The position numbers and the translations under genes are program-made. From Turneriella parva DSM 21527 (GTDB lineage Bacteria > Spirochaetota > Leptospiria > Turneriellales > Turneriellaceae): a DNA stretch of 64,000 bases. The notes under the pieces are model-generated. The model saw only the letters and a program-made list of their open reading frames with translations, was not told the DNA's origin and made no database searches. Location: positions 3,162,001 to 3,226,000 of the forward strand of contig NC_018020.1 in the NCBI RefSeq assembly GCF_000266885.1. The letters run 5' to 3'. Below are positions 24,236 through 32,820 of the stretch, one piece after another (the first letter of the stretch is position 1; every line of letters begins with the position of its first letter).

Positions 24236-24796
24236 ATGTTTGAGCGCCCGCTCTTTGTTATTTCAGCACCCTCAGGCGCCGGCAAGAACAGCCTCATCAA
24301 CGTTCTTTTGCAAAAAGAGCCACGCCTTTCGCATTCGATTTCATCGACGACGCGGCGCCAGCGCGGCACCGAACAAGAGGGAGTGAACTACTATTTTCTG
24401 AGCCGCGAAGAGTTCGAAAAGCGCGTGGCCGAGGGTGCGTTTCTCGAATATGCGCGCGTGCTCGATAACTATTACGGCACCGAAATTCGCGAGCTCGAAC
24501 GCATTTTCGATTCGGGTAAATACCCGATTCTCGACATCGACGTGCAGGGGGCGCAGACGCTGCGCGGCAAGGTGCGGCGCATGGTGAGTCTCTTTATTAT
24601 TCCCCCTGACATGCAAGAGCTCGAACGCCGTCTCAGGGCGCGCGGTTCTGAGAGCGAGGCCGAGATTCAGAGCAGGCTGCAGCTTGCGCGTCTCGAAATC
24701 ATGGAAAAAGAAAACTTTGACTATGTCGTGGTGAACGACGACCTCATGCAGGCAGCCGAAGAGCTTGCGAAGATCGTCAGAGCGCACATGGTCTGA
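24236..24796 (+). CDS. gmk: Guanylate kinase
   Basis: A 186-residue enzyme phosphorylating GMP to GDP, the usual length. The P-loop is ISAPSGAGKNSLI; the Asn after Lys is tolerated because the family commonly has the hydroxyl residue one step later (as in GKGT). The GMP-binding region SHSISSTTRRQRGTEQEGVNYYFLSREEFE (key residues S, T, R, Y) and the LDIDVQGA motif are intact. The ATG at 24236 starts the homology; an ATG at 24232 is out of frame. It is followed closely by miaA and hfq, a gene order found in many bacteria with parts of it conserved. Confidence 0.96.
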   Translation: MFERPLFVISAPSGAGKNSLINVLLQKEPRLSHSISSTTRRQRGTEQEGVNYYFLSREEFEKRVAEGAFLEYARVLDNYYGTEIRELERIFDSGKYPILDIDVQGAQTLRGKVRRMVSLFIIPPDMQELERRLRARGSESEAEIQSRLQLARLEIMEKENFDYVVVNDDLMQAAEELAKIVRAHMV

Positions 24797-24800
24797 CGCC

Positions 24801-25772
24801 ATGAAGCCGAAGGTCATCGTCGTCACGGGGGCGACCGCAAGCGGCAAATCGGCCTTTATCTACGACCAGCTCGGCGATCTGCCGCTCATGCTCATCAACG
24901 CCGATTCGCGGCAGGTTTACGCCGATCTGCCTGTCAGCTCTGCATCACCCACGGCGAAAGAGCGTGCGCTCTTTGATCACAGGTTGTATAATTTTTTACC
25001 GCTCGATGCGGTCTTTTCAGCCGGGCAGTTTATGCGCAAAGCGCGCGGCCTTTTGCAAGAGGCGCATGCGGCGCAGCAGATACCTCTGATCTGCGGCGGC
25101 ACATATTTCTACCTGCAGGCGCTTTTTGCCGGGCTTTTGCCCGAAACTCCGATCAGCGATCAGGTGAAGGCTGAGGTTGAGCAGATGGCGCGCGTAGACG
25201 CTTATGCGAGACTTGAAGCAATGGATGCAGTCGCAGCTTCGAATATACATCCTCATAACGAAGCGAGGCTCAAACGTGCGCTGATGCTGTGCATCGAACG
25301 CGGTGGCGCGATAAGCTCACTGCCGCGCGAAGGGGCCATTTTGCCCGAATACGAAGTGCTGTTGCTGATTTTTGACCCCGCGCGCGAGCTTGTGAGGCAG
25401 CGCGCCGCCGCCCGTATCGCGCGCATGTTCTCTGAGGGCCTTCTCGCTGAAGTTGCCCGTGCGGCGAAGTTGATTGCGGGCAGCGCGCCGGGCAAAAACT
25501 GGCGTGAATTTGCTGCCCTGACGGGGATCGGCGTCAGCGAGTTTTTCGATTACGCAGAACTGAACTCGGTTGCGATTGAAGACTTAGACGAAGCGGCGCA
25601 GCAGCAGATAGCCGCAAAAATTCTGCAGAATACCATGCACCTCGTGAAACGCCAGGCGACCTGGTATCGCAACGCGAAACCGCAACCAGAGAATACAAAA
25701 ACAGTTGACCCGTCTTATGACAATGACCGAATTGCCGCGCTTGTCAAAGATTTTATCGGCCGGGTACCATGA
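24801..25772 (+). CDS. miaA: tRNA dimethylallyltransferase
   Basis: A 323-residue enzyme that adds dimethylallyl to A37 of tRNAs reading codons beginning with U. Signature motifs: P-loop [30 protein letters not shown] with the catalytic Asp, [22 protein letters not shown], and RLKRAL plus KRQATWYRN near the C-terminus. Start chosen at the ATG 24801, four bases past the gmk stop. It overlaps hfq by four bases (ATGA). Length is normal. Confidence 0.96.
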   Translation: MKPKVIVVTGATASGKSAFIYDQLGDLPLMLINADSRQVYADLPVSSASPTAKERALFDHRLYNFLPLDAVFSAGQFMRKARGLLQEAHAAQQIPLICGGTYFYLQALFAGLLPETPISDQVKAEVEQMARVDAYARLEAMDAVAASNIHPHNEARLKRALMLCIERGGAISSLPREGAILPEYEVLLLIFDPARELVRQRAAARIARMFSEGLLAEVARAAKLIAGSAPGKNWREFAALTGIGVSEFFDYAELNSVAIEDLDEAAQQQIAAKILQNTMHLVKRQATWYRNAKPQPENTKTVDPSYDNDRIAALVKDFIGRVP

Positions 25773-26011
25773 CCAAAAATAACCTGCAAGATTTCATATT
25801 GAACCAGATTCGCAAAGAGAAAATGGGCATCACCATCTATCTTTCGAACGGGGTGCCGATCAAGGGCAGGGTGGTCAGCTTTGACAATTTCACGATCGTG
25901 CTCGAGCACGACCACAAGCAGACGCTTGTCTACAAGCACGCGGTGACGACAATTTCGCCTGAAAAGCCGATAAAACTGCATAATCCCGAAGCCGGCTCTG
26001 AGGATGAATAG
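25769..26011 (+). CDS. hfq: RNA chaperone Hfq
   Basis: An 80-residue Sm-like protein forming hexameric rings that bind small RNAs and mRNAs. The core [42 protein letters not shown] is the Sm1 motif with the proximal-face Gln, Asn and Phe residues, and [10 protein letters not shown] is Sm2 (the Y-K-H motif). A short acidic tail follows. It is translationally coupled to miaA by a four-base overlap. Confidence 0.97.
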   Translation: MTKNNLQDFILNQIRKEKMGITIYLSNGVPIKGRVVSFDNFTIVLEHDHKQTLVYKHAVTTISPEKPIKLHNPEAGSEDE

Positions 26012-26014
26012 CCA

Positions 26015-26977
26015 TTGTTCGGTGATTTTTTCAGAAGATCATTTCAGATTCTGACTCTGGCGGCGGTTGCTACCGTCATCTACCAGAATATTCTACTGGT
26101 GCCCGGCGGGCACGTCACTTTCTTACAGGCACAATATTCAGACTCGGGCATCGAGGGTACGGGGTTTTATGCCTACAACGCCGGATTCACCTTCGTTCCC
26201 AGCCTTTTTGTGCCGGGCAGATTTCGCCGCTACGATCTGCAGGTTTCACCGCGTGTTCAAGAAGTGAAACTGAAGCTGCCGTTACGCTTCAGCGCGTACC
26301 TGCGCATGAGCGACCTTTTTTACGTACAGGCCCGCCTGCGCGTCGAAGCCGAATTCAGCCGCGCTGACGCATTCACTGCACTCAAGGCGCTCGAATACCG
26401 CCCGCTCGAACGCGACAAATTTGTCGAAGAGCAGCTGCAGTTTCTGGCGGCCGAATTTTTTCTCGATGCAGTCGGTGACGAACGGGCATTGGCTACAGTC
26501 AAAAACCGGCTCGCGCAGTTTTTCAACAATACCAATCTGGCAGAAATTCAGGCGCGGCTCGACCGGCAGCTCAAGGGTAACTGGCTGAAACTCAAAACGG
26601 TCGACCTGCGCGACCTTTATGTGCCCGATAACGAACTCTACGCGGCCCAAACCCGAAACCTCGGCGAAGTGGCTGCGGCAGACCGGCGCGCGCTGCTCAC
26701 GCAGATTGAACGCGAGGCCGATCTCGCGCTCGAACGCAAACGTAACCTTGAAGAATTCAACAAAGCCGAGAAAATGTCTGCGCTGATTGGCGAAAACCCC
26801 GACATTCTCGAGTACTATAAGATAGAAAAGATTGCCCCCCGTGCAGGCCAGGTGATACTGGACGCTTCAGCACGCGGCAATTCTGCGTACAAAGGTGAAT
26901 TACCGAACAAAAAAAGGCGAGGCACAGATGGCAACAGCGAAAACAAAGGCGAAACCGGCGGAGAAATCATCCGCTAA
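26015..26977 (+). CDS. Membrane protein with possible SPFH-like domain
   Basis: A 320-residue protein starting at a TTG four bases after the hfq stop. The N-terminus has a membrane segment (ILTLAAVATVIYQNILLVPGG), then a region with beta strands and helices, including FRRYDLQVSPRVQEVKLKLPLRFSAYLRMSDLFYVQARLRVEAEF, and a long charged helix (ALLTQIEREADLALERKRNLEEFNKAEKM). This order of one TM, a beta domain with 'derivation' type strands, and a coiled coil is that of SPFH/prohibitin proteins, but the match is weak and judged by eye. Its last 50 bases overlap the manC start. Confidence 0.6.
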   Translation: MFGDFFRRSFQILTLAAVATVIYQNILLVPGGHVTFLQAQYSDSGIEGTGFYAYNAGFTFVPSLFVPGRFRRYDLQVSPRVQEVKLKLPLRFSAYLRMSDLFYVQARLRVEAEFSRADAFTALKALEYRPLERDKFVEEQLQFLAAEFFLDAVGDERALATVKNRLAQFFNNTNLAEIQARLDRQLKGNWLKLKTVDLRDLYVPDNELYAAQTRNLGEVAAADRRALLTQIEREADLALERKRNLEEFNKAEKMSALIGENPDILEYYKIEKIAPRAGQVILDASARGNSAYKGELPNKKRRGTDGNSENKGETGGEIIR

Positions 26978-28082
26978 CAAGCCGGCAGAAAAGAACGGCG
27001 CGAAGCCCCTCGTCAAGCCGGGCAAAGTCACCAAAGAATTTGCCGCAAACGGCAAACCATTCGTCATGATCATGGCAGGCGGCTCGGGTACGCGCCTGTG
27101 GCCGATGAGCCGTGTCAGCCGCCCGAAGCAGCTCATCAATATCACCGGTAAACGGTCACTCATCGAAGAGGCGGTTGAGCGCGCGAAACTGCTTACTACA
27201 CCCGACCGCATCTATATCGGCACCAACAAAGATCTCGCCCTCAAAATTCAGAAGGTAGTAAAGCTCGACAAGAAGCAATACCTGCTCGAGCCCGCAGCGC
27301 GCAATACCGCACCCATCATCGCATACTTTGCGTCATACCTCAAGGCACACGGCGCCGACGACGCCTCGGGCCTCGTCATTCTGGCAGCCGATCACCATAT
27401 TGAACCCGTCGACAAGTGGGCAGAGACAGTGAAGCTCGCGCTCAGCCGCGCGGCAGAGCGCATCTGGTGCATGGGCATTCAACCGACGCGCGCCGAAACG
27501 GGCTATGGCTACATCGAAGCGGGTATCGAAGTTGCGCCGCGCATGAGCGCGATCTCTAGCTTTCGCGAAAAACCCGATTACCAGACCGCGAGCCATTATC
27601 TCACGACCGAACGCCATTTCTGGAACTCGGGAATGTTTATCTTCTCTCTCGGCCGAATTCGTGAAGACTTTCGCATCTACCAGAGCGAGATGCTGAAGCA
27701 GGCAGACCAGTGCGCGCAGAGCACGGCGAACCTCGCCAAAATATTCCCCAAAATGCAGAACATTTCGATCGACTACGCGATCATGGAAAAGACCAAAAAG
27801 GTCGGTCTGATTCGTGCAGACTTCACCTGGGACGACGTCGGTTCATTTGACGCTTTGGCGCGCATTCATGCTGCCGATGCAACCGGCAACCACGTGATTC
27901 AGGGTAAGGTGATCAGCCACCGCGCTAAAGGTAACATCATCAAAACCAATTTCACGGTCGCGCTGCTGGGCCTTGAAAACTGCGTGTTGATTGAAGACGA
28001 GGGCGTTCTGCTCATCGCGAAGCGCGAAGCGCTGCCCGATATTCGCGACCTGCGCGAAAAAGCACCCGATCAGCTACTCTGA
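26928..28082 (+). CDS. manC: Mannose-1-phosphate guanylyltransferase
   Basis: A 384-residue enzyme making GDP-mannose for surface polysaccharide. Motifs: nucleotidyl transferase signature MIMAGGSGTRLWPMSRVSRPKQ, EPAARNTAPI, ILAADHHIEP, FREKPDYQTA and FWNSGMFIF, and FTWDDVGSF. No C-terminal isomerase domain. The start is the ATG at 26928 with AAGGCGAGG upstream; this gives an unusual 40-residue N-terminal extension rich in Lys, Ala and Pro, ahead of the first family motif. A later start is possible, but no well-placed ATG precedes the motif. The 3' end overlaps the convergent sigma factor gene by 13 bases. Confidence 0.93.
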   Translation: MATAKTKAKPAEKSSANKPAEKNGAKPLVKPGKVTKEFAANGKPFVMIMAGGSGTRLWPMSRVSRPKQLINITGKRSLIEEAVERAKLLTTPDRIYIGTNKDLALKIQKVVKLDKKQYLLEPAARNTAPIIAYFASYLKAHGADDASGLVILAADHHIEPVDKWAETVKLALSRAAERIWCMGIQPTRAETGYGYIEAGIEVAPRMSAISSFREKPDYQTASHYLTTERHFWNSGMFIFSLGRIREDFRIYQSEMLKQADQCAQSTANLAKIFPKMQNISIDYAIMEKTKKVGLIRADFTWDDVGSFDALARIHAADATGNHVIQGKVISHRAKGNIIKTNFTVALLGLENCVLIEDEGVLLIAKREALPDIRDLREKAPDQLL

Positions 28083-28702
28083 CGTTTCGCGTTCGCCCGT
28101 GGCGCGCGATCTTTCTGGCGTTCGTCGATGCCGCGCCGCAGCTTCTTGTAGGCAAGATTCAGCTTTTCGAACACCGTCGACCGGGCAAGCCCCGTCGCCT
28201 CAGTGATTTCATCGATTTTTTTGCGCTGAAAGAAACGCAGTTCAATCAGCAGAGCCAGTTCTGCCGGCAGCTCGCGCACTGCGCTCAGCATTCGACTGAT
28301 CTGTTCTTTCTCGATTTCAGCGTTTTCACCGCCCGGTAGAGAAGCGGCCTGCATTTCAAAAAAGTCGCTCTGCGGCGACAGCTGCACTTCTTTGCGTCGC
28401 TTTTTCAGAAACTTCTCGGCGGTGCGAAACAGAATTGTCGTCGCCCAGCCCAGAAAAGGCCTGTCGGGGTTATAGCGGGGCAGGGCAGAATAACATTCAA
28501 GCCAGAAATCCTGCGTGATTTCTTCTGCGCTGGCGATGTCGACAGGGTACCTGATCGTCACAAGCCTTGCAAACGGGCGCTGGTGGCGCCCGATCAGTTC
28601 GGCAAAAATTTTCTCGGCGTCAGTCTTGGTGCCCGTGAGGTGTTCACCGAGTTCAGCCCGCTTGAGCTCGCGTATGAGATCCTCATCTTTGAGGTGTTGC
28701 AT
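28070..28702 (-). CDS. RNA polymerase sigma factor, sigma-70/ECF-like
   Basis: A 210-residue alternative sigma factor. Region 2 is seen as ITQDFWLECYSALPRYNPDRPFLGWATTILFRTAEKFLKKRRKE (2.2-2.4, including FLgWATtI), and region 4 as LPAELALLIELRFFQRKKIDEITEATGLARSTVFEKLNLAYKKLR, a helix-turn-helix. No N-terminal region 1.1 or region 3, which is the ECF layout, with about 60 residues before region 2. No anti-sigma gene is adjacent on this strand, so regulation is unclear. Target promoters are not known. Confidence 0.9.
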   Translation of the reverse strand: MQHLKDEDLIRELKRAELGEHLTGTKTDAEKIFAELIGRHQRPFARLVTIRYPVDIASAEEITQDFWLECYSALPRYNPDRPFLGWATTILFRTAEKFLKKRRKEVQLSPQSDFFEMQAASLPGGENAEIEKEQISRMLSAVRELPAELALLIELRFFQRKKIDEITEATGLARSTVFEKLNLAYKKLRRGIDERQKDRAPRANAKRQSS

Positions 28703-29021
28703 AGCTGAATAGAACGCGAAGAATTAAAATGCCGGTACCGGGGCGCCGTTGTTATTTGCAGTATTGAACCCGCAAATAGCCGCCGGCCAGTTAGCCAGCG
28801 ATTGTGGAGGCCTCACGTAACGCGCTACTCTTCGGGGTGTACCCCTACTTTTGCCTCGTTGCAAATTTTGGCCTCCGATTTTCATACATTGGTTCAAAAC
28901 TTAAAAATAAAAGCCCGAACGTCCCAGAGACCGGCTCGCCTCATTGGCGTAACGCATTGGCAGAGCAATCACAAAAGTGACTTCAAAATTTACGGGGCAG
29001 GGCCGCATTAGAGTCGGGTCG
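28703..29021. ncRNA. Structured gap, possible small RNA or leader
   Basis: No protein gene is supported in this 319-base gap between the sigma factor start and pth. It contains TATTTGC/GCAAATA around 28754-28780, and GGAGGCC (about 28806-28812) that can pair with GGCCTCC (about 28869-28876), enclosing GGGG-TGTA-CCCC. This nested fold suggests an RNA, but no known family (SRP, 6S, tmRNA) motif was found. Confidence 0.3.
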
Positions 29022-29555
29022 ATGAAGCCGACAATCGCCTGCGTGGGGCTCATGAATCCCGGCGATCGCTACCGTTTTACGCGCCACAACGCCGGGGCGA
29101 TGGCGCTCGATGCTCTCTGGCCGTCGGCAAGTTACACAGCAATCAAGTCGCTCGCGGCCGAGATTGCCGAAACCGACGAGGGCGACACGCGGCTGCTGCT
29201 CGTTAAGCCGCAGACTTTCATGAATCTTTCAGGCCAGGCAGTCGGCGCTGTTTTGAAAAAATTCAACATTGCTCCGGCGAAACTTGTGGTTTTTCACGAC
29301 GAGGTCGAGCTCGATAACGGCGTCGTGCGCCATAAATTCGGCGGTGGGCACAAAGGTCACAATGGCCTGCGCAGCATCATCGGCGTCATCGGCAGTGCGG
29401 ATTTTCACCGTATTCGTGTCGGCGTCTCACGCCCGGCGAACCGTGACGATGGCATTGCTGATTATTTGCTTTCGGTGCAGCCGGCAGCGCAAAGAATAAC
29501 CGCCGATAAGCTCTTGCCCGTGTGGCAAGAAATAATCGGCGGTTTGGCGAAATAA
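29022..29555 (+). CDS. pth: Peptidyl-tRNA hydrolase
   Basis: A 177-residue esterase that frees tRNA from peptidyl-tRNA. Motifs: CVGLMNPGDRYRFTRHNAG with the catalytic His (usually GLGNPG, here GLMNPG), KPQTFMNLSGQAV, VFHDEVELDNG with the catalytic Asp, and GGGHKGHNGLRSI followed by FHRIRVGVSRP. The ATG at 29022 matches the family start. Length slightly below the usual 185-195. No ribosomal L25 gene is next to it. Confidence 0.95.
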   Translation: MKPTIACVGLMNPGDRYRFTRHNAGAMALDALWPSASYTAIKSLAAEIAETDEGDTRLLLVKPQTFMNLSGQAVGAVLKKFNIAPAKLVVFHDEVELDNGVVRHKFGGGHKGHNGLRSIIGVIGSADFHRIRVGVSRPANRDDGIADYLLSVQPAAQRITADKLLPVWQEIIGGLAK

Positions 29556-29592
29556 CTGGCTGCTGCTTTGGCAGCCCGTTCTGATTGGACTA

Positions 29593-29617
29593 AAGAAGAA
29601 CCTTTAAGGCTCTTCTT
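29593..29617 (-). terminator. Hairpin at the end of the TRAP operon
   Basis: AAGAAGA/TCTTCTT and CCTT/AAGG pair with small bulges; the arm includes the stop codon of dctM. It lies between the convergent pth and dctM genes. No T tract, so termination is uncertain. Confidence 0.45.
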
Positions 29618-31232
29618 CAGCTGTGGTTTCTTTCGTGTATACGACTTTATCGAGCGTCATGGTTGTCTTTTCGCCCTTGGTTTTAGGCGCTTTGACGACC
29701 TTGAACGTTTTTACGGTCTCACCCGATTTTACCGTAATGCTCTTCAAACCTTCAATTTCGAGTGTTGCCTCAGCCATTTTCGGCAGGTACTTTGACCCGA
29801 CGCCACCAATGGGGGGGGCCAGGCGGGCGATACCGTCATCGGTTATTTCGAGCGTTCCCGAAGCTGACTTCCATTTGCCGACAAAAACCTGCTGCTCTTC
29901 TGTGAGCTGCTTGCCCTGTTCGGTCTTGGCCGCCGGCTGAGAGCTGAGCGTTGTCTTCTGTTTTTCGCCTGCGTTCTTCAGCGGAAAGAGCGCGATTTCA
30001 GGTATGCTGGTGATGATACCGAGACACACGAGAAATACGAGCACAATGGGCGCGACGGCCTTGATCACCTGACCCAGAGGTACCTTGAATATACTCGAGG
30101 CCACGAAGAGGTTCACACCCACCGGTGGCGTCAGGTAACCAATCTCGAGGTTGACGATCATGATAATGCCGAAGTGAATCGGGTTAATACCGTAGTGAAT
30201 CGCCATCGGGGCGAGCAGCGGCGCCAGCACGAGAATAGCACTCATGATATCCATGAACATGCCCACGATGAGCAGCAAGATATTCACGCCGATCAGAAAG
30301 CCCACTTTGTTCGAGATCAGGGCTGACATTTTTTCAACGAGCGCCTGCGGAATCTGCTCTTCGGTCATGAACTTGTTCAGGCTCACAGCGAGCAAAAGAA
30401 TCAAGAAAAGCGTACCGAGCATTTCGGCGCTCTCAGAGAAAATCGCCGGCAACTTCTTGAGCGACAGCTCGCGGTGAATCAGAATCTCGACGAAAACCGC
30501 ATAGATCACGGCAATCGCCGCAGATTCAGTCGCCGTAAACCAGCCGGTATAGATGCCACCGAGAATGATGACCGGCATGAGCAGAGCCAAAATACCGCTT
30601 TTGAGCGATTTGAGAATATCTGCCATCACCCATTTGCCGCGTTCCATTTTCCAGCCCCTGAAGACTGAATAGATGACGAGCGCGGTTAAAAGTAAGAGGC
30701 CTGGCCCAATACCCGCGAGAAAGAGGTCGATCACCGAGACGCCGACCATGATCGCATAAATAATCATGGGAATACTCGGCGGAATGATGATACCGAGCGT
30801 ACCGCCCGCGGCCAGAATTCCCATAGAGAAATTCTGGTTGTAGCCGGCCTGGCGCAGGGCAGGGTACATGACCCCTCCGATTGCGATCAGCGTTACGGGC
30901 GAAGAGCCCGAAATGGCCGCGAAGATACCGCACGATATAACTCCGGCAACTGCAAGACCCGATGGTATCGGGGCCGTAACAGAACGGCCCACGTCGATCA
31001 GCCTGCGCGCAATCGACCCATGTGTCATGAGGTTACCCGCTAATATAAAGAGCGGAATCGCCAGCAATATCTCTTTGTCGGCGCCGTAATAGAGGTCGCC
31101 AATGATGTTCGATAGCCCGCCATTTCCCATGAAGAGAAAGCAATAGCCTGTGACGGCACCGATAATCACGAAGAGGGGTTGCCCAAAAAGTATGAGCAGC
31201 AGAATGAGCAGCAGAAGTCCAGCGACTACCAT
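29604..31232 (-). CDS. TRAP transporter large permease (DctM/TatM) with C-terminal extension
   Basis: A 542-residue inner-membrane protein. Residues 1-418 are the DctM permease: many hydrophobic spans and motifs such as IPLFILAGNLMTHG, CGIFAAISGSSPVTLIAIGGVMYPALRQAGY, GGTLGIIIPPSIPMIIYAI and LEIGYLTPPVGVNLF. It drives solute uptake with ion gradients. After residue 418 comes a 124-residue extension not found in usual DctM: a polar linker, then a probable beta domain (FVGKWKSASGTLEITDDGIARL, YLPKMAEATLEIEGLKSITVKSG), and an acidic end. This tail would lie outside the last membrane helix. It is the last gene of the tatT-dctP-dctQ-dctM operon, with the dctQ stop and its start one base apart. Confidence 0.93.
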   Translation of the reverse strand: MVVAGLLLLILLLILFGQPLFVIIGAVTGYCFLFMGNGGLSNIIGDLYYGADKEILLAIPLFILAGNLMTHGSIARRLIDVGRSVTAPIPSGLAVAGVISCGIFAAISGSSPVTLIAIGGVMYPALRQAGYNQNFSMGILAAGGTLGIIIPPSIPMIIYAIMVGVSVIDLFLAGIGPGLLLLTALVIYSVFRGWKMERGKWVMADILKSLKSGILALLMPVIILGGIYTGWFTATESAAIAVIYAVFVEILIHRELSLKKLPAIFSESAEMLGTLFLILLLAVSLNKFMTEEQIPQALVEKMSALISNKVGFLIGVNILLLIVGMFMDIMSAILVLAPLLAPMAIHYGINPIHFGIIMIVNLEIGYLTPPVGVNLFVASSIFKVPLGQVIKAVAPIVLVFLVCLGIITSIPEIALFPLKNAGEKQKTTLSSQPAAKTEQGKQLTEEQQVFVGKWKSASGTLEITDDGIARLAPPIGGVGSKYLPKMAEATLEIEGLKSITVKSGETVKTFKVVKAPKTKGEKTTMTLDKVVYTKETTAEEEP

Positions 31233-31778
31233 CTATTCACCCTTCCCTGAAACTTCAGCTTCGAGCTGAAGCGCTTCTTCGGCTTCGTTCAGATCTTTGG
31301 GTCTGATCTCTGAGATAAACGCATAGGTGAAATGGCGAACGGCCATCGACGCGAGCGTGTAGGGTATTACACCCTGCACGAGCCACATCGGCAGTTCAGT
31401 CACCGGCGTTTTATCGCCGGTTTCGAGACTATGCAGAATGTATTTCAGCGCAAAAAATGCCATCGTGGCGCAGAAAGCCGAAATCAGAAAGTGCTCCAAT
31501 GATTTGAGCACCGGCTGAAAGCTTTTGGGCCACAACTTGTCGGCGATTTCGGGACGTAAATGCCCGCCTTTCGATGACGTAATGGACGCGCCGAGAAGGC
31601 CCGCCCACAACATCAGGTGAAGTGATAGTTTCTGCGCCCAGACGATGCCGTCTTTCAGCACGTTTCTGCCGAAGACGTCCATAACCATGAGCACCATAAT
31701 GGTTGCAATACAAATGCCCGCGATCCATTTTTCGAGGCGGGCCATTGCGTCCAATATGAGTTTCATTATACTCAGCAT
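31233..31778 (-). CDS. TRAP transporter small permease (DctQ/TatQ)
   Basis: A 181-residue membrane protein with four spans. The family pattern is present: LEKWIAGICIATIMVLMVMDVFGRNV, then WAQKLSLHLMLWAGLLGASITSSKGGHLRPEI, which corresponds to the DctQ motif with the GaS.a...g.Hi.vd. stretch. It associates with the large permease to make the transporter's membrane domain. Located 14 bases after dctP and ends one base before dctM starts. Confidence 0.92.
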   Translation of the reverse strand: MLSIMKLILDAMARLEKWIAGICIATIMVLMVMDVFGRNVLKDGIVWAQKLSLHLMLWAGLLGASITSSKGGHLRPEIADKLWPKSFQPVLKSLEHFLISAFCATMAFFALKYILHSLETGDKTPVTELPMWLVQGVIPYTLASMAVRHFTYAFISEIRPKDLNEAEEALQLEAEVSGKGE

Positions 31779-31792
31779 CAGACCTCTCTGGT

Positions 31793-32812
31793 TTATTTGC
31801 CGCAGGCCGCTTTGCCCGCTTTGATCTTAGCGTAAATCATCGAAGATTTGCCGCCGATCTGGCCGACCATCTGCTCTGCCAGGCCCGAAGCTGCATTCTT
31901 AAACGCTGCCTTTTCGCCGCCCGAAAGTTTGATGATCTGTACATTGTTCGATTCGAGCGCCTTAATCAGCTGCCCGCTCAGGCGGCGTACCGCACGGCGT
32001 GCGCGTGGCGCGAGGCCGTTGCCGTCGCCCATCAAAATCTTTTTCTGATCGGGGGTTAATCCGTCAAAAAACGATTTGCTGTAAACGATCGCTGCAGGCT
32101 GGTAGATGTGCTCGGTAACCGTGTAGAACTTGATCGATGTCTGCCATTCAGCGGCCAGGGTCATGAGCGCTGTCTGGTCGAAGCCCTCAACCACACCGGT
32201 TTGCAGCGCCGGTAGAACCTCGGGCACTGCAATCGGCACGGGGCTCGCGCCGATCTTTTTCCAGTAGGCAAGGTGAACCTTTGACTCTTGCGCGCGAATT
32301 TTCACACCGCGCAGATCGCCCGGAGTTTTGATGGGTTTGTTTTTGGTGCCGATGTTGCGATAACCATTTTCAGCCCAGGTCACAAACACGAGGCCTTTCT
32401 CAGCAAAAAGCTGAGTAAATGGCTCGAGCAGGTGCTTGTCGAGTACGCAGTCTGCCTGCTTTTGGCTGTCGAAGAGATACGGCACTTCGATCAGGTCGAG
32501 TTCAGGCACCGCGGCCGCGAGCGCCGTGGCGGTGAGGCCACCGCCCTGAATGCGCCCGCGCTGAATACCCTGAAGAATTTCATGCTCGCCGCCCAGCTGC
32601 CCGCCGAGGTATACCTTGAGCTTGATATTCTTATTGCTCTCCTTTTCGATGCGGCGCTTGAGGCCGTAGAGCTCGTCAGACCAGGGAGTACCTGATGGGG
32701 CGACGGTGCCGACTTTGAGCGTCACGTCTTTCGCCTGCGACGACACGTCGCCGTTCACGAAGACGAGCGCCGCCAGCGATGTGGTGATTGCTGCTTTCTT
32801 TAATGAATTCAT
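31793..32812 (-). CDS. TRAP transporter substrate-binding protein (DctP/TatP)
   Basis: A 339-residue periplasmic binding protein. It has signal peptide MNSLKKAAITTSLAALVFVNGDVSSQA, followed by the DctP fold: TLKVGTVAPSGTPWSDELYGLKRRIEKES, LKVYLGGQLGGEHEILQGIQRGRIQGG, then the conserved Arg region VKIRAQESKVHLAYWKKIGASPVPIAVPEVLPALQTGVVEGFDQT. The Arg in KIRAQES normally contacts the ligand carboxylate. With TatT present, it resembles TP0957 (TatP) of Treponema pallidum, for which hydrophobic ligands have been proposed. The ligand here is unknown. Confidence 0.93.
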   Translation of the reverse strand: MNSLKKAAITTSLAALVFVNGDVSSQAKDVTLKVGTVAPSGTPWSDELYGLKRRIEKESNKNIKLKVYLGGQLGGEHEILQGIQRGRIQGGGLTATALAAAVPELDLIEVPYLFDSQKQADCVLDKHLLEPFTQLFAEKGLVFVTWAENGYRNIGTKNKPIKTPGDLRGVKIRAQESKVHLAYWKKIGASPVPIAVPEVLPALQTGVVEGFDQTALMTLAAEWQTSIKFYTVTEHIYQPAAIVYSKSFFDGLTPDQKKILMGDGNGLAPRARRAVRRLSGQLIKALESNNVQIIKLSGGEKAAFKNAASGLAEQMVGQIGGKSSMIYAKIKAGKAACGK

Positions 32813-32820
32813 GTATTACC

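Noticed and set aside
24274-24300. Apparent defect in the guanylate kinase P-loop (GKN)
   Set aside because: Many guanylate kinases have the hydroxyl residue one position later (GKGT-type). Here Ser follows the Asn, so the loop is probably normal.
28703-29021. Possible 4.5S/SRP RNA
   Set aside because: The conserved GGAAGCAGC-type SRP motif is absent in this gap.
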